From Halomonas korlensis (GTDB lineage: Bacteria > Pseudomonadota > Gammaproteobacteria > Pseudomonadales > Halomonadaceae): DNA of 64,000 bases. Position 1 is the stretch's first letter, and each line of letters opens with the position of its first letter. The notes under the pieces are model-generated. The model searched no databases. It was not told where the DNA came from and worked only from the letters and a program-made list of their open reading frames with translations. A program made the translations under genes and the position numbers. Positions 9,710 to 20,362 of the stretch are shown piece after piece. The stretch is from NCBI RefSeq assembly GCF_900116705.1, contig NZ_FPBP01000013.1, forward strand, positions 43,207 to 107,206, read 5' to 3'.

Positions 9710-11089
9710 ATGCCCAAGGTGCCCAAGGGCGTCAGCCTGGTGGTCGGGCTGGGAGTATCGGGTCGCGCGATCTGTCGCCACCTGAGCCGGCAGGGTGCCC
9801 GCTATATGGTCGCGGACACCCGAACTGCCCCTCCCGGCCTGGAGGACTTTCGCATTGCCCATCCGGATATCGAGATCCACATCGGCCCACTGACGACGCT
9901 GGACCTTTCCGAGGCTGAGGAAGTGATCCTAAGCCCCGGCGTAGACCCTAGAAGTGCCGGGCTGGCGCCGCTTGCCGGCGATACGCGAGCCGCGACAGGG
10001 CAGCCTCGGCTGGTGGGCGAGATGGCACTCTTCGTGCGTGCCTGCCGGGCGCCCATCGTTGCGATTACCGGTTCCAATGCCAAGTCGACCGTGACCACAC
10101 TGATCGGCGACATGGCCCGTGAGGCCGGGCACCGGGTTGCCGTGGGCGGAAATCTGGGCACGCCGGCCCTGGATCTGCTGGTCGATGAGCCCGATGCCGA
10201 ACTCTACGTGATCGAACTTTCCAGCTTCCAACTCGAGATGACGCCGTGGCTGGGTGCCGAGAGTGCGGTCTTTCTCAACCTAAGTGCCGACCATCTGGAT
10301 CGCCATGGCAACATGGCCGGCTACCGGGCCGCCAAGCTGCCCATCTTCCGCGGAGCTCGCCATGCCGTCGTCAATGCCGAGGACCCGATGACCTGGCCAT
10401 CCGCGCGCCTTGCCGATCAGGACGCATTCACGACTCGCACGCCGCAGGGCGACGAATGGGGTATCGGCCGCCACCAGGACAGAGATTGGCTGCTGCATGG
10501 CGACAAGCCGCTGATGCCGGCGGCCGACGTACGCCTGCCCGGACGCCACAACCAGGCCAACGCCCTGGCGGCGCTGGCCGTCGGCCATCGACTGCGTTTG
10601 CCGATGGCCGCCATGTGCGCGGTGTTGCGACGCTTTGCCGGGCTGCCCCATCGGGGAGAGCTGATTGCGGAGGTGAATGGTGTGCGCTGGATCAATGATT
10701 CCAAGGGCACCAATGTCGGCGCCACGCTTGCCGCCATCGAGGGGCTGGGCCCCACGCTCGAGGGGCGGCTGGTCCTGCTCGCTGGGGGAGTGGGCAAGGG
10801 AGCCGATTTCGCTCCGCTGGCAGAGCCACTGGCCCGCTTCGGCCGCGAGGCGATACTCTTCGGCGAAGACGCCGGGAAGCTTGCCTCGGCTCTCGACGGG
10901 CAAGTGCCGCTGAGCCGGGTCGACCATCTGGAAGCGGCCATGGCACGGGCCGTCGAGGTCGCCAGGCCGGGAGACTGCGTGCTGCTGTCGCCTGCCTGCG
11001 CCAGTCTCGACCAGTTCGCCAATTATCAGGCGCGGGGCGAGGCGTTTCGCCGCTTCGCCCACCGTCTAGCATCAGAGAGTCAACCATGA
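9710..11089 (+). CDS. murD: UDP-MurNAc-L-alanine:D-glutamate ligase MurD
   Basis: Cytoplasmic ATP-dependent ligase adding D-glutamate to UDP-MurNAc-L-Ala. The 459 residues begin MPKVPKGVSLVVGLGVSGRA, with a Rossmann-like N-domain binding the UDP moiety. The P-loop is GSNAKSTVTT, with Ala where many Mur ligases have Gly (GSNGKST). ELSSFQLE and NLSADHLDRHG in the central domain and NDSKGTNVGAT at the start of the third domain are typical MurD motifs. A 40-bp gap to mraY is one of the few breaks in this part of the cluster. The stop overlaps the ftsW ATG. Confidence 0.96.
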   Translation: MPKVPKGVSLVVGLGVSGRAICRHLSRQGARYMVADTRTAPPGLEDFRIAHPDIEIHIGPLTTLDLSEAEEVILSPGVDPRSAGLAPLAGDTRAATGQPRLVGEMALFVRACRAPIVAITGSNAKSTVTTLIGDMAREAGHRVAVGGNLGTPALDLLVDEPDAELYVIELSSFQLEMTPWLGAESAVFLNLSADHLDRHGNMAGYRAAKLPIFRGARHAVVNAEDPMTWPSARLADQDAFTTRTPQGDEWGIGRHQDRDWLLHGDKPLMPAADVRLPGRHNQANALAALAVGHRLRLPMAAMCAVLRRFAGLPHRGELIAEVNGVRWINDSKGTNVGATLAAIEGLGPTLEGRLVLLAGGVGKGADFAPLAEPLARFGREAILFGEDAGKLASALDGQVPLSRVDHLEAAMARAVEVARPGDCVLLSPACASLDQFANYQARGEAFRRFAHRLASESQP

Positions 11090-12327
11090 ACCGACTGGAA
11101 CGCTGGCGCCGTCGTCTTTCCACCGCCGATCAGCCCTTCGATGGCTGGTTGCTGGTGGCGACCCTGTCGCTGATGCTGGTCGGCTGGGTCATGGTCACCT
11201 CGGCCTCTACCGAGGTGGCATCGAGCCTCACCGGCAATCCCTATTATTTCTCGATTCGTCACGGCATCTTCCTTGTCGGTGCCGTGGTCCTGGCGGGTCT
11301 GGCGCTGCGCGTGCCGCTGGCCTGGTGGAAGGCCAATGGCCCCTTGCTGCTGCTGGTAGGAATCGGCTTGCTGGTCCTGGTTCTGCTGGTCGGTCGGGAA
11401 GTCAACGGTAGCCGGCGTTGGCTGTCGATTCCCGGTATCCCCTTCAACCTCCAGGCTTCTGAGGTGGCCAAGCTCTGTCTGATCGCGTACTTGGCCGGCT
11501 ATCTGGAGCGTTTCCTGCCTCAGGTGCGTCAGCAGTGGGGGGCATTCCTGCGGCCGCTGATGGTGATGGCCGTGATCGCCGTGCTGTTGATTCTCGAGCC
11601 GGACTATGGCGCCGTGGTAGTCATGACCGGCTGCGTGATGGGTATGCTGCTGATGGCCGGCGCGCCCTGGGGGCGCTTCGTGCTGCTGCTGGTTCTGGTC
11701 GCCGGGGGGGCCGTGCTGCTTGCCATCGCCGAGCCTTACCGGATGGCACGATTGACCAGTTTTGCCGATCCGTGGGCCGATCAGTTCGCCAGTGGTTATC
11801 AACTGACCCAGGCATTGATTGCCTACGGGCGCGGACACTGGCTGGGCATGGGGCTCGGTAATAGTGTGCAGAAGTTGTTCTATCTGCCCGAAGCACATAC
11901 GGATTTCGTATTCGCCGTGCTCGCCGAAGAATTGGGCCTGTTCGGCGCCATTGCGGTGATCGGACTGTTTGCGTTGTTGATCTGGCGGGCAATGGCAGTA
12001 GGGCGGCGTGCCGAACTGGCGCGCCTGCCTTTCGCCGCCTTCTTGAGCTACGGCATTGCGCTGATCATCGGCGCCCAGGCCTTCATCAATATCGCCGTCA
12101 GCACCGGCATGTTGCCGACCAAGGGGCTGACGCTGCCACTGCTCAGCTACGGCGGCTCGAGCCTGGTGGTCAGTGCGCTTATGATGGCGCTGGTGCTGCG
12201 GGCGGATATCGAGACGCGTCGGGCACTGCGGCGCAAGCGTTCCGCGGCGCCCAGGCAAGCCGTTGGCGATGTTACGCCGCCGCGCCCCCGGCAAAAACGC
12301 GCCCTGCAAGAAGGAATGACGCAGTGA
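11086..12327 (+). CDS. ftsW: Septal SEDS glycosyltransferase FtsW
   Basis: SEDS-family inner-membrane protein that polymerises lipid II at the septum together with FtsI. The 413 residues contain about ten membrane helices and the large periplasmic loop between helices 7 and 8. Landmarks are GREVNGSRRWLSIPG, EPDYGAVVVM, YQLTQALIAYGRGHWLGMGLGNS (spanning the catalytic-Asp loop region), LPEAHTDFVFAVLAEE and the late STGMLPTKGLTLPLLSYGGSS (split here: GMLPTKGLTLP, LLSYGGSS). The basic C-terminal tail after the last helix is cytoplasmic. ATGA overlap with murD; its stop overlaps the murG GTG. Confidence 0.96.
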   Translation: MNRLERWRRRLSTADQPFDGWLLVATLSLMLVGWVMVTSASTEVASSLTGNPYYFSIRHGIFLVGAVVLAGLALRVPLAWWKANGPLLLLVGIGLLVLVLLVGREVNGSRRWLSIPGIPFNLQASEVAKLCLIAYLAGYLERFLPQVRQQWGAFLRPLMVMAVIAVLLILEPDYGAVVVMTGCVMGMLLMAGAPWGRFVLLLVLVAGGAVLLAIAEPYRMARLTSFADPWADQFASGYQLTQALIAYGRGHWLGMGLGNSVQKLFYLPEAHTDFVFAVLAEELGLFGAIAVIGLFALLIWRAMAVGRRAELARLPFAAFLSYGIALIIGAQAFINIAVSTGMLPTKGLTLPLLSYGGSSLVVSALMMALVLRADIETRRALRRKRSAAPRQAVGDVTPPRPRQKRALQEGMTQ

Positions 12328-13412
12328 GCAAGCAAACGCAGCGGCGTGTGCTGATCATGGCCGGCGGCACCGGGGGACATGTGATCCCGGCGCTGTCGCT
12401 CGCCCGAGGGTTGGAAGCCCAAGGCGTCGAAGTCGAGTGGCTGGGCAGTCCGCGTGGTATCGAGAATCGCCTGGTGCCCGAGGCGGGCATTGCGCTGCAT
12501 CGGATTGCCGTGGCAGGTCTGCGCGGCAACGGCCTGGCGGGCTGGCTGCTGGCACCGCTCAATCTGACGCGGGCGGTATGGCAGGCCTGGCGCATTCTTC
12601 GCCGGTTTGATCCCCAGTTGGTAGTGGGCCTGGGCGGCTTTGCGAGTGGCCCGGGTGGCTTGGCGGCGTGGTTATCGAGACGCCCCTTGATGATTCATGA
12701 ACAGAACGCCGTGGCGGGGATGACCAATCGCGCCTTGGCGCGTCTCGCCACACGCGTCTATGCTGCCTTTCCCCAGGCGTTTGCCGGCCACGCCGAGGTG
12801 GTCGGCAACCCGGTGCGCGATGATATCGCGGTCCTGGGAGAGCGCCCCAGGGGCGCCGTTGACATGCAGGCGCGTTCCTTGAGACTGCTGGTGCTGGGGG
12901 GATCGCTGGGTGCTCAGGCCCTCAACGAGCGTCTGCCCGAGGCCCTGGCTCGTCTTGCCGAGGCCGAGCGTCCCGAAGTCCGACATCAGGCTGGACGCGA
13001 CAAGGACGGCGCGACTCGCGAGGCTTATCACGAAAGTGGCGTCGACGCTGAGGTCAGCGCCTTCATCGACGACATGGGAGCGGCCTATGCCTGGGCCGAT
13101 CTGGTAGTCTGTCGGGCCGGGGCCCTTACCGTGGCGGAGCTCGCGGCCGCGGCGAAACCGGCGCTCTTCGTGCCGTTTCCCCATGCCGTCGATGACCACC
13201 AGACCGCCAATGCGCAGGCACTGGTCAATCAGGGCGCTGCCCGCTTGATCCCCCAGGACGAACTTACCGCCGTGTCGCTGGTTGATCAGCTGGCGACATT
13301 GCTGGACCCCGATATTCTCGCTGCCATGGCGACACGGGCGCGGGCCTGTGCCGAGCTCAATTCCATCGAGCGCCTGGTAGCCGGTTGCATGGAGATAGGT
13401 TTTGAGCGATAG
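12324..13412 (+). CDS. murG: Lipid I N-acetylglucosaminyltransferase MurG
   Basis: Peripheral inner-membrane GT28 enzyme that adds GlcNAc from UDP-GlcNAc to lipid I, making lipid II. The GTG start lies in GTGA, overlapping the ftsW stop. The 362 residues show [13 protein letters not shown] (glycine-rich loop 1), [24 protein letters not shown] (loop 2) and [13 protein letters not shown], which contacts the UDP-GlcNAc. Length and motif spacing match E. coli MurG (355). Confidence 0.97.
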   Translation: MSKQTQRRVLIMAGGTGGHVIPALSLARGLEAQGVEVEWLGSPRGIENRLVPEAGIALHRIAVAGLRGNGLAGWLLAPLNLTRAVWQAWRILRRFDPQLVVGLGGFASGPGGLAAWLSRRPLMIHEQNAVAGMTNRALARLATRVYAAFPQAFAGHAEVVGNPVRDDIAVLGERPRGAVDMQARSLRLLVLGGSLGAQALNERLPEALARLAEAERPEVRHQAGRDKDGATREAYHESGVDAEVSAFIDDMGAAYAWADLVVCRAGALTVAELAAAAKPALFVPFPHAVDDHQTANAQALVNQGAARLIPQDELTAVSLVDQLATLLDPDILAAMATRARACAELNSIERLVAGCMEIGFER

Positions 13413-14883
13413 CACAGCAGGGCCGATGGCCGGTCCTACCCCCTTTCCGGGTCACGGCCGAGGCCTCGGCATGCGCCGCATCCGGCAGATTCATTTCGTC
13501 GGCATTGGCGGTGCCGGGATGTGCGGCATCGCTGAGGTACTGGCCAACCAGGGCTATGCCGTCAGCGGTAGCGATCTGCGGGAATCCCCGGTCGTAACTC
13601 GCCTGCGCAGTTGCGATATCCGCGTGGCGGTCGGTCATCATGCCGATCACGTGGCCGGTGCCGACGTGGTGGTAGTGTCCACCGCTGTCGACGAGACTAA
13701 TCCCGAGATCCGCTGGGCCCATGAGCACCGGGTGCCGGTCGTGCGACGCGCCGAGATGCTCGCCGAGTTGATGCGCTTTCGCCATGGCATCGCCGTGGCC
13801 GGCACCCACGGCAAGACCACAACTACCAGCCTGACCGCGACGCTATTGGGCGAGGGAGGCCTGGACCCCACGTTCGTCATCGGCGGCAGGCTGACCAGTG
13901 CCGGCACCAATGCACGTCTCGGCGAAGGCGATTACCTGGTCGCCGAGGCCGATGAGTCCGATGCCTCCTTCCTGCACCTGCAGCCGATGGTGTCGATCGT
14001 CACCAATATCGATGCCGACCATATGGCGACCTATGGCGGGGATTTCGAGAAGCTCAAGAGCACCTTCATCGAATTCCTGCACAATCTGCCGTTCTACGGC
14101 CTGGCGATTCTCTGCCTCGATGATGCCAATGTGCGCGGGCTACTCGACCAGGTGCACCGCCAGTTCGTCACCTATGGGTTCAGCGAGGATGCCGATTACC
14201 ACATCGAGGACTTCGAGCAGGAACAGGGCGAGGTGCGCTTCACCGTCCGGCGCCCTGATGGGCTGGCGCCTCTGGCGATTCGCTTGTCGATGCCCGGCCG
14301 GCACAATGCCTTGAACGCCCTGGCGGCCATCGTCGTGGCCACCGATGCGGGGGTCGGTGACGAGGCCATCCTGCGCGGCCTGGCGAGCTTCGAAGGGGTT
14401 GGGCGGCGCTTCCAGGTCCATGGTCAGTTCCCAAGCCCCACGGGCGGTGGAGAGATCATGCTGGTGGACGATTACGGGCATCATCCGCGCGAGGTCGAGA
14501 TGGTGATACGCGCGGTGCGGGCGGGCTGGCCAGAGCGCCGACTGGTGATGGTCTATCAGCCCCATCGCTATTCGCGCACCCGCGATCTCTACGAGGATTT
14601 CGTGCGGGTGCTGGCTGAGGTCGATACGCTGCTTCTTTTGGACGTCTACAGCGCCGGGGAAACGCCGATCCCCGGCGCTGACGGACGCACGCTGGCAGGA
14701 TCGATTCGCCAGCGGGGTGCGGTCGACCCGATCTTCGTCCAGGAGAAAGGCGAGTTGCCAGGGCTACTGGCTCGCGTGCTGCGCCCCGACGATATCCTGA
14801 TCACCCAGGGTGCCGGTGATGTCGGCGGTATCGCGCTTCGCCTGGCCGAGTCAGCACTGAAACTCGATGAGGTGACGTTGTGA
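13402..14883 (+). CDS. murC: UDP-MurNAc:L-alanine ligase MurC
   Basis: First Mur ligase, adding L-Ala to UDP-MurNAc. The frame starts at a TTG (13402) with GGAG about 9 bases upstream, overlapping murG by 11 bases. In-frame ATG codons at 13426 and 13471 are alternatives. The 493-residue version has an N-terminal tail of about 23 residues before [17 protein letters not shown], comparable to the tail of E. coli MurC, so the TTG start is reasonable. Motifs: [13 protein letters not shown]-loop [10 protein letters not shown] (about 134), EADESDASF, and HHPREVE near the third domain. The stop overlaps the ddlB GTG. Confidence 0.95.
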   Translation: MSDSTAGPMAGPTPFPGHGRGLGMRRIRQIHFVGIGGAGMCGIAEVLANQGYAVSGSDLRESPVVTRLRSCDIRVAVGHHADHVAGADVVVVSTAVDETNPEIRWAHEHRVPVVRRAEMLAELMRFRHGIAVAGTHGKTTTTSLTATLLGEGGLDPTFVIGGRLTSAGTNARLGEGDYLVAEADESDASFLHLQPMVSIVTNIDADHMATYGGDFEKLKSTFIEFLHNLPFYGLAILCLDDANVRGLLDQVHRQFVTYGFSEDADYHIEDFEQEQGEVRFTVRRPDGLAPLAIRLSMPGRHNALNALAAIVVATDAGVGDEAILRGLASFEGVGRRFQVHGQFPSPTGGGEIMLVDDYGHHPREVEMVIRAVRAGWPERRLVMVYQPHRYSRTRDLYEDFVRVLAEVDTLLLLDVYSAGETPIPGADGRTLAGSIRQRGAVDPIFVQEKGELPGLLARVLRPDDILITQGAGDVGGIALRLAESALKLDEVTL

Positions 14884-15812
14884 GCACAGCGAGTCTTGCG
14901 TTGGGCCGTGTGGTGGTGGTCTACGGCGGTGAGTCGGCGGAACGGGACGTGTCGCTCAAGAGTGGTAAGGCAGTGCTCTCCGCCCTGCAGCGGGCCGGAG
15001 TCGAGGCGATCGGCTTCGATCCTGCCGAGGGCGGGCTTGCAGGGCTCGAGGCCCTGGTACCAGATTGCGTGTTCATCGCTCTGCACGGCAGGGGTGGTGA
15101 GGATGGCACCTTGCAGGGGGCGCTGGAACTGCTGGGGATTCCCTATACCGGTAGCGGGGTGCTGGCCTCGGCACTGGGGATGGACAAGCAGCGCACCAAG
15201 CTGGTGTGGCAGGCGCTGGGGTTGCCGACGCCCGAGGCCGAGATGCTCGGGCAGGATGCCGATTGGACGGCAGTGGTGGAGCGGCTCGGCCTGCCCCTGA
15301 TCGTCAAGCCGGTTCATGAGGGCTCGACGCTGGGGATCAGCATCGTTGACAGCCGCGACGCGCTGGAGCGCGCCTATCGGGAGGCGGCGCGCTTCGATGC
15401 GCGGGTGATGGCGGAACGCTTCGTTGTCGGTGAGGAGTATACGGTGTCGCTGCTGGGCGATGAGGTGTTACCGGCGATACGCGTCGAGGTGCCTGGCGGC
15501 GGCTTTTATGATTACGAGGCCAAGTATCTCTCGAATGCTACCCGCTATCATCTGCCCTGTGGCCTTTCCGCCGAGCAGGAGGCGGAGCTGGGCGCGCTAT
15601 GCCGCGAGGCCTTCGCCGCTATTGGGGGAGAGGGCTGGGGCCGGGTGGATGTGATGCGTGATGCAGATGGGCGCTTCTGGCTGATCGAGGTCAATACCAC
15701 GCCGGGCATGACTGACCATAGTCTGGTGCCGCAGGCCGCGGCGCATGCGGGCATCGACTTCGAGCATCTCGTGGTGCGCATCCTCGAAGCCATGAGGCCC
15801 GAACCGACATGA
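14880..15812 (+). CDS. ddlB: D-alanine--D-alanine ligase DdlB
   Basis: ATP-grasp ligase that makes the D-Ala-D-Ala dipeptide used by MurF. The GTG start overlaps the murC stop. The 310 residues include [14 protein letters not shown] (substrate-binding, N-domain), [43 protein letters not shown] (ATP-grasp) and the metal-binding [15 protein letters not shown]. Its length is the short DdlB type found inside dcw clusters. The stop overlaps the ftsQ ATG. Confidence 0.96.
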   Translation: MSTASLALGRVVVVYGGESAERDVSLKSGKAVLSALQRAGVEAIGFDPAEGGLAGLEALVPDCVFIALHGRGGEDGTLQGALELLGIPYTGSGVLASALGMDKQRTKLVWQALGLPTPEAEMLGQDADWTAVVERLGLPLIVKPVHEGSTLGISIVDSRDALERAYREAARFDARVMAERFVVGEEYTVSLLGDEVLPAIRVEVPGGGFYDYEAKYLSNATRYHLPCGLSAEQEAELGALCREAFAAIGGEGWGRVDVMRDADGRFWLIEVNTTPGMTDHSLVPQAAAHAGIDFEHLVVRILEAMRPEPT

Positions 15813-16531
15813 GACAGAGTGGCCTGGCCGGGCTGCTGTTGCTGGCGATCCTGCTGGGGGCAGGGGGGCGTGCGCTGTGGGTCTGGCTCGATCGCCCTGT
15901 CGAGCGCGTGTCGATCCGTGGCGAGATGCAGCATGTCAATGCCGACTATCTGCGCGATGAGCTTTCACCGCTGATTCGCGGGCGAACCTGGCTCTCGGTG
16001 AGCTTGAACGAGTTGCGGGAAGATGCCAGAGCCATCGGCTGGGTGTCTGAAGTGCGGGTCAGCCGACAATGGCCGGACGCGCTGACCTTTGAACTGGTCG
16101 AGCAGGAGCCGGTGGCACGCTGGAATGATGATTACCTGCTTAATGCCCAAGGCGAGCCTTTTGCTTATGGCGAAGTGCCTCCTCCTGAACCACTCCCCGA
16201 TCTGGCGGGTCCCGGCGGGAGCAGTAAAGAGGTACTGGCTTATCATCGCGATTTGATGGAGCGCTTCGATAAACTCGGCTTGGTAGTGACTCAGCTGCGT
16301 CTTGAAGCTCGAGGCGCGTGGCGTTTTCAACTTAATGATAGTGTCTGGGTGATGCTCGGCCGTAATGATCGGCAAGCCCGTCTGGCTAGACTGACTGCCG
16401 CCTGGCAGCGACAGTTGGATTCGCAGGCGTCGCATATTCGCTACATTGACCTGCGTTATCCCAATGGGGTTGCAGTAGCCTGGCATGGAGAAACCGATAC
16501 AGCACAAGACGCCAATCTAGAAGAAGGTTGA
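15809..16531 (+). CDS. ftsQ: Cell division protein FtsQ
   Basis: Bitopic divisome scaffold bridging early and late proteins and binding FtsB/FtsL. It has 240 residues: a very short cytoplasmic tail, one membrane helix (about 5-28, GLAGLLLLAILLGAGGRALWVW), a POTRA domain starting at about 33 (VERVSIRGEMQHVNADYL), then the FtsQ domain (about 100-230). Codons in the last third, from about 16120, are visibly richer in A/T than those of the upstream genes. ATGA overlap with ddlB. A 199-bp gap, unusual in this cluster, follows before ftsA. Confidence 0.92.
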   Translation: MRQSGLAGLLLLAILLGAGGRALWVWLDRPVERVSIRGEMQHVNADYLRDELSPLIRGRTWLSVSLNELREDARAIGWVSEVRVSRQWPDALTFELVEQEPVARWNDDYLLNAQGEPFAYGEVPPPEPLPDLAGPGGSSKEVLAYHRDLMERFDKLGLVVTQLRLEARGAWRFQLNDSVWVMLGRNDRQARLARLTAAWQRQLDSQASHIRYIDLRYPNGVAVAWHGETDTAQDANLEEG

Positions 16532-16730
16532 AGCTGGACCTTTTTCGCTAACGCCTGTCTGGCATGATATTGAGGTGTTTCTTTTAAGGCAAAATCGCCG
16601 TATCGTGAGCGCTAATTATTGCATAGCACTGGTGTATTATCCGTAGTTGTTCTTATACTGGTGTAGACATTACTTTTTCATTATTTAAGGTTCCCTCTTG
16701 CGGGACAGACTCTAGGAGATTTCCCGACTC
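16532..16730 (+). promoter_or_regulatory. AT-rich ftsQ-ftsA gap, likely ftsAZ promoter region
   Basis: This 199-bp gap is clearly more AT-rich than the coding sequence around it and holds several -10-like hexamers: TATTAT 16635-16640, TATACT 16654-16659 and TACTTT 16671-16676. The last lies 17 bp after TTGTTC at 16648-16653, giving a plausible complete promoter. It is the widest gap between ftsL and ftsZ. Promoters serving ftsA/ftsZ within or after ftsQ are known in E. coli; the role here is inference. Confidence 0.45.
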
Positions 16731-18020
16731 ATGGCAGGTCCATCCAATGCGTCCAATATGGTAGTCGGGCTGGATATCGGAACGTCCAAGGTCGTGGCGA
16801 TCGTAGGACAGCCCACTGACGACGGCGGCATCGAGATAGCCGGTATTGGCTCGCATCCTTCGCGCGGCATGAAGAAGGGCGTGGTGATAAATATCGAATC
16901 CACCGTCCTTTCCATTCAGCGTGCCGTGGAAGAGGCAGAGTTGATGGCCGGCTGTGACATCCATTCCGTCTATGTCGGGGTGGCGGGGAGTCATATCAGC
17001 TCGATGAATTCCGATGGTGTCGTAGCTATCAAGGATCGCGAGGTTACCCCTTCCGATATCGATCGCGTGATCGACTCGGCGAGGGCGCGCGCGATCTCCG
17101 AGGGGCAGCGAGTGCTGCATGTGCTTCCGCAGGAGTTCGCGATCGATACCCAGGGCGGAATTCGCGAGCCACTGGGCATGTCGGGAGTGCGTCTCGAGGC
17201 GCGCGTGCATCTGGTCACTGCTGCCCTGAATGCGGTGCAGAATATCGAGAAGTGTGTCCGCCGTTGTGGGCTCGAGGTCGATGCCATCATTCTCGAGCAG
17301 TTGGCTTCGAGCCACGCAGTTCTCACCGAGGATGAGCGCGAACTGGGCGTCTGCATGGTCGATATTGGCGGGGGCACTACCGATATCGCCGTGTTTACCG
17401 AAGGCGCCATCCGGCATACCGCCGTGATACCCATTGCGGGGGATCAGGTCACCAATGATATCGCCATGGCGCTTCGCACGCCGACCCAATATGCTGAGGA
17501 GATCAAGGTCAAGTATGCCTGTGCGCTGACCCAGCTTGCGGCCAGCGACGAGATGATCAAGGTCCCCAGCGTCGGCGACCGGCCAGCACGTGATCTGTCC
17601 AGGCAGTCGCTGGCCGAGGTGGTCGAGCCTCGTTACGAGGAACTCTTTACGCTCATTCGGGATGAATTACGGCGCAGTGGTTATGAGGATCTGGTCGCGG
17701 CGGGGGTGGTACTCACCGGTGGGACCTCGCGAATGGAAGGCGTGGTCGAGCTTGCCGAAGAGATCTTCCACATGCCGGTACGCATCGCCTGCCCCCAGAA
17801 TGTCCGCGGACTGGCCGACGTGGTACGTAATCCCATCTATTCGACTGGAGTCGGTTTACTGCATTACGCTCTGCAGGAAGTTCGCCAGGGGCGTGTGCGA
17901 AAGACAGAAGGCGGCGTGATCCCGATGCAACCGAGACGAGAAGAGATCTCCCGAGGGGGATCGAGGGAAGGGGTTCCGGCGCTGGTAAGGCTCAAGGGCT
18001 GGTTGAAAGGAAATTTCTGA
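16731..18020 (+). CDS. ftsA: Cell division protein FtsA
   Basis: Actin-like ATPase that tethers FtsZ polymers to the inner membrane. The 429 residues begin [20 protein letters not shown], with phosphate-1 motif [22 protein letters not shown] is phosphate-2 and [12 protein letters not shown] the adenosine motif. The SHS2/1C subdomain follows the first phosphate loop. The C-terminal [15 protein letters not shown] is the amphipathic membrane-targeting helix. AGGAGA lies about 13 bp upstream of the ATG. ftsZ follows 34 bp after the stop. Confidence 0.96.
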   Translation: MAGPSNASNMVVGLDIGTSKVVAIVGQPTDDGGIEIAGIGSHPSRGMKKGVVINIESTVLSIQRAVEEAELMAGCDIHSVYVGVAGSHISSMNSDGVVAIKDREVTPSDIDRVIDSARARAISEGQRVLHVLPQEFAIDTQGGIREPLGMSGVRLEARVHLVTAALNAVQNIEKCVRRCGLEVDAIILEQLASSHAVLTEDERELGVCMVDIGGGTTDIAVFTEGAIRHTAVIPIAGDQVTNDIAMALRTPTQYAEEIKVKYACALTQLAASDEMIKVPSVGDRPARDLSRQSLAEVVEPRYEELFTLIRDELRRSGYEDLVAAGVVLTGGTSRMEGVVELAEEIFHMPVRIACPQNVRGLADVVRNPIYSTGVGLLHYALQEVRQGRVRKTEGGVIPMQPRREEISRGGSREGVPALVRLKGWLKGNF

Positions 18021-18054
18021 CAGGGCCGCCGTGGCGGTCCAGGAGACGTGGCAA

Positions 18055-19227
18055 ATGTTCGAACTGGTAGATAGCGCACCCTCAAGCAGTGCAGTCATCA
18101 AGGTCATTGGTGTCGGTGGCGGTGGTGGCAATGCCGTCAATCACATGGTCGAAAGCAACATCGAGGGCGTGGAATTCATCTGCGCCAATACCGATGCTCA
18201 GGCGCTCAAGCGTGTTTCGGCCAAGACCGTCCTGCAACTCGGTAGTGAGATCACCAAGGGACTGGGCGCCGGCGCCAGCCCGGAAGTCGGCCGGCAGGCC
18301 GCGATGGAAGATCGTGAGCGTATTGCCGAGCTGCTCAACGGAGCTGACATGGTGTTCATTACCGCCGGCATGGGGGGTGGCACCGGTACCGGTGGTGCGC
18401 CCGTAGTCGCTCAGGTGGCCAAGGAGCTGGGCATCCTCACCGTGGCCGTGGTGACGCGTCCCTTCCCCTTCGAAGGGCCCAAGCGTATGCGGGCTGCCGA
18501 GGAGGGTATGAAGGAGCTATCTGAATACGTTGATTCGCTGATCACCATTCCCAACGAGAAGCTGCTGTCGGTGCTCGGCAAGAATGCCAGCCTGCTTAAT
18601 GCTTTCAGTGCCGCCAACGATGTGTTGCTTGGGGCCGTTCAGGGTATCGCCGAGCTGATCACCAGTCCGGGGATCATCAACGTCGACTTTGCCGATGTGC
18701 GCACGGTGATGTCCGAGATGGGCATGGCAATGATGGGCACCGGTGGAGCCACCGGCGAGAACCGGGCGCGCGAGGCGGCCGAGAAAGCCATCAGGAGCCC
18801 GTTGCTCGAGGATATCGACCTGCATGGCGCTCGCGGCATTCTGGTCAACATTACCGCTGGCCCCGACCTTTCCATTGGCGAGTTCAATGACGTCGGTGCG
18901 ACGGTGCAGGAGTTTGCCTCTCAGGATGCCACCATCGTGGTGGGCACCTCCATCGACATGGAGATGACCGATGAGCTGCGTGTCACCGTGGTCGCCGCCG
19001 GCCTCGACGACCAGCAGCCACGCCAGAAAGCGACGCCTCGCGAGACGGTGCGCCGTGAAGCCGCCGAATACCGTCAGCGTCAGCAACCGGCGGTCGGCCG
19101 AGCACAGACAGCCGCGCCTCGTGCCGAATCCCAGGAGGCGCAGCGCCCTCAGCCAGAGAAGCGCAAGTCGCAAGAGCTCGACGATTACCTGGATATCCCG
19201 GCCTTCCTGCGTCGCCAGGCTGATTGA
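18055..19227 (+). CDS. ftsZ: Cell division GTPase FtsZ
   Basis: Tubulin-like GTPase forming the Z ring. I chose the ATG at 18055 because AGGAGACG lies just upstream and the protein then starts MFELVD like other FtsZ. An in-frame GTG at 18031 would place the ribosome site inside the gene. It has 390 residues: [15 protein letters not shown] (about 14-28), the tubulin signature [13 protein letters not shown] (about 105-117), the T7 loop region [11 protein letters not shown], a Gln/Arg-rich linker (about 320-370) and the C-terminal peptide [14 protein letters not shown], which binds FtsA and ZipA. Confidence 0.97.
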   Translation: MFELVDSAPSSSAVIKVIGVGGGGGNAVNHMVESNIEGVEFICANTDAQALKRVSAKTVLQLGSEITKGLGAGASPEVGRQAAMEDRERIAELLNGADMVFITAGMGGGTGTGGAPVVAQVAKELGILTVAVVTRPFPFEGPKRMRAAEEGMKELSEYVDSLITIPNEKLLSVLGKNASLLNAFSAANDVLLGAVQGIAELITSPGIINVDFADVRTVMSEMGMAMMGTGGATGENRAREAAEKAIRSPLLEDIDLHGARGILVNITAGPDLSIGEFNDVGATVQEFASQDATIVVGTSIDMEMTDELRVTVVAAGLDDQQPRQKATPRETVRREAAEYRQRQQPAVGRAQTAAPRAESQEAQRPQPEKRKSQELDDYLDIPAFLRRQAD

Positions 19228-19268
19228 GATTGTCTATCGGAGCAATTGATGAGGCCGGGTAAAGTTTT

Positions 19269-19297
19269 TTGTTGAAACAGCTGTTCGGTGGTATAGT
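19269..19297 (+). promoter_or_regulatory. Putative lpxC promoter
   Basis: TTGTTG at 19269-19274 and TATAGT at 19292-19297 are separated by 17 bp, in the 110-bp AT-rich gap between ftsZ and lpxC. A start at about 19304 would give a leader of roughly 30 nt. An alternative -35, TTGAAA at 19272-19277, leaves only 14 bp and is less likely. Confidence 0.5.
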
Positions 19298-19337
19298 GAA
19301 CAGTGTTTGATAATCAACCATAGCCCGGCTAATGCTC

Positions 19338-20249
19338 ATGATCAGACAACGCACCCTGAAGAACATCATCCGCGCCACTGGCGTCGGCCTGCATTCCGGC
19401 AAGAAGGTCTACCTTTCCTTGCGCCCCGCACCTGTGGATACCGGTATCGTCTTCGTGCGCACCGATCTCGATCCCGAAGTGGAAATTCCCGCACGGGCCG
19501 AGAATGTCACCGACACTACCTTGTGTACTGCCTTGACGGCGGGCGGGGCGAAGGTGGCGACCGTCGAGCACTTAATGTCGGCGTTGGCCGGGCTCGGTAT
19601 CGACAATGCCTATGTGGACGTCAGCGCCCCCGAAGTGCCGATCATGGACGGGAGTGCAGGCCCCTTCGTGTTCCTGATCCAGTCGGCGGGCATCAGCGAG
19701 CAGAACGCGCCCAAGAAGTTTATTCGCATCAAGCGCGAGGTTGCTGTCCGTGACGGCGACAAGGAAGCGACCTTCCTGCCGCATCGCGGTTTCAAGGTCT
19801 CGTTCTCCATCGATTTCGATCACCCGGTTTTCCACAACCAGAAGCAGACCGCCATGGTCGACTTCTCCACAACGTCTTTCGTCAAGGAAGTCTCGCGGGC
19901 GCGAACCTTCGGCTTCATGCGTGACCTGGAGTACCTGCGTTCCAACAACCTGGCATTGGGTGGGAGTCTGGATAACGCCATCGTGGTCGACGACTATCGT
20001 ATCGTGAACGAGGGCGGCCTTCGTTATGACGACGAGTTCGTCAAACACAAGGTGCTTGATGCCATCGGCGATCTCTACCAGCTTGGCTTCAGCTTGATTG
20101 GCGAGTTCCGTGGGGTTAAGTCGGGTCACGCGCTCAACAATCAGCTGTGCCGCGCGTTGATGGCACAGGCTGATGCCTATGAGGTGGTGACCTTCGAGAA
20201 TGAAGCCGATATCGCGCCGATTTCCTATGCGGCGCCGGCCATGGCCTGA
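19338..20249 (+). CDS. lpxC: UDP-3-O-acyl-N-acetylglucosamine deacetylase LpxC
   Basis: Zinc deacetylase performing the first committed step of lipid A synthesis. The ATG at 19338 gives [20 protein letters not shown], which aligns with the standard LpxC N-terminus (303 residues); an ATG two codons upstream (19332) is also possible. Neither has a strong ribosome site. Zinc ligands are the His of VEHLMSAL and the His/Asp of [13 protein letters not shown]; the catalytic late His is in KSGHALNN. It is the last gene of the dcw run and is followed by a long hairpin. Confidence 0.96.
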   Translation: MIRQRTLKNIIRATGVGLHSGKKVYLSLRPAPVDTGIVFVRTDLDPEVEIPARAENVTDTTLCTALTAGGAKVATVEHLMSALAGLGIDNAYVDVSAPEVPIMDGSAGPFVFLIQSAGISEQNAPKKFIRIKREVAVRDGDKEATFLPHRGFKVSFSIDFDHPVFHNQKQTAMVDFSTTSFVKEVSRARTFGFMRDLEYLRSNNLALGGSLDNAIVVDDYRIVNEGGLRYDDEFVKHKVLDAIGDLYQLGFSLIGEFRGVKSGHALNNQLCRALMAQADAYEVVTFENEADIAPISYAAPAMA

Positions 20250-20276
20250 CCTCCGAGCCCCTGGATTCATGGATTG

Positions 20277-20319
20277 AACGAGCAACGCCGCTATTCTTTG
20301 AATGGCGGCGTTGCTCGTT
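20277..20319. terminator. Bidirectional terminator between lpxC and dciA
   Basis: A perfect 15-bp inverted repeat: left arm 20277-20291 (AACGAGCAACGCCGC), right arm 20305-20319, loop of 13 bases. It lies between the convergent stops of lpxC (20249) and dciA (20363). The T-tract is short on both strands, so it is a very stable stem with a modest U-run. Confidence 0.75.
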
Positions 20320-20362
20320 TATGGATATCCGGTATGGGACTGGTTAAAAGCCTTTCGGTACG

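Noticed and set aside
10030..10120. MurD P-loop with GSNAKST instead of GSNGKST as a defective site
   Set aside because: The Lys-Ser-Thr core is intact and, as far as I recall, the Ala variant also occurs in pseudomonad MurD, so it is not evidence of inactivity.
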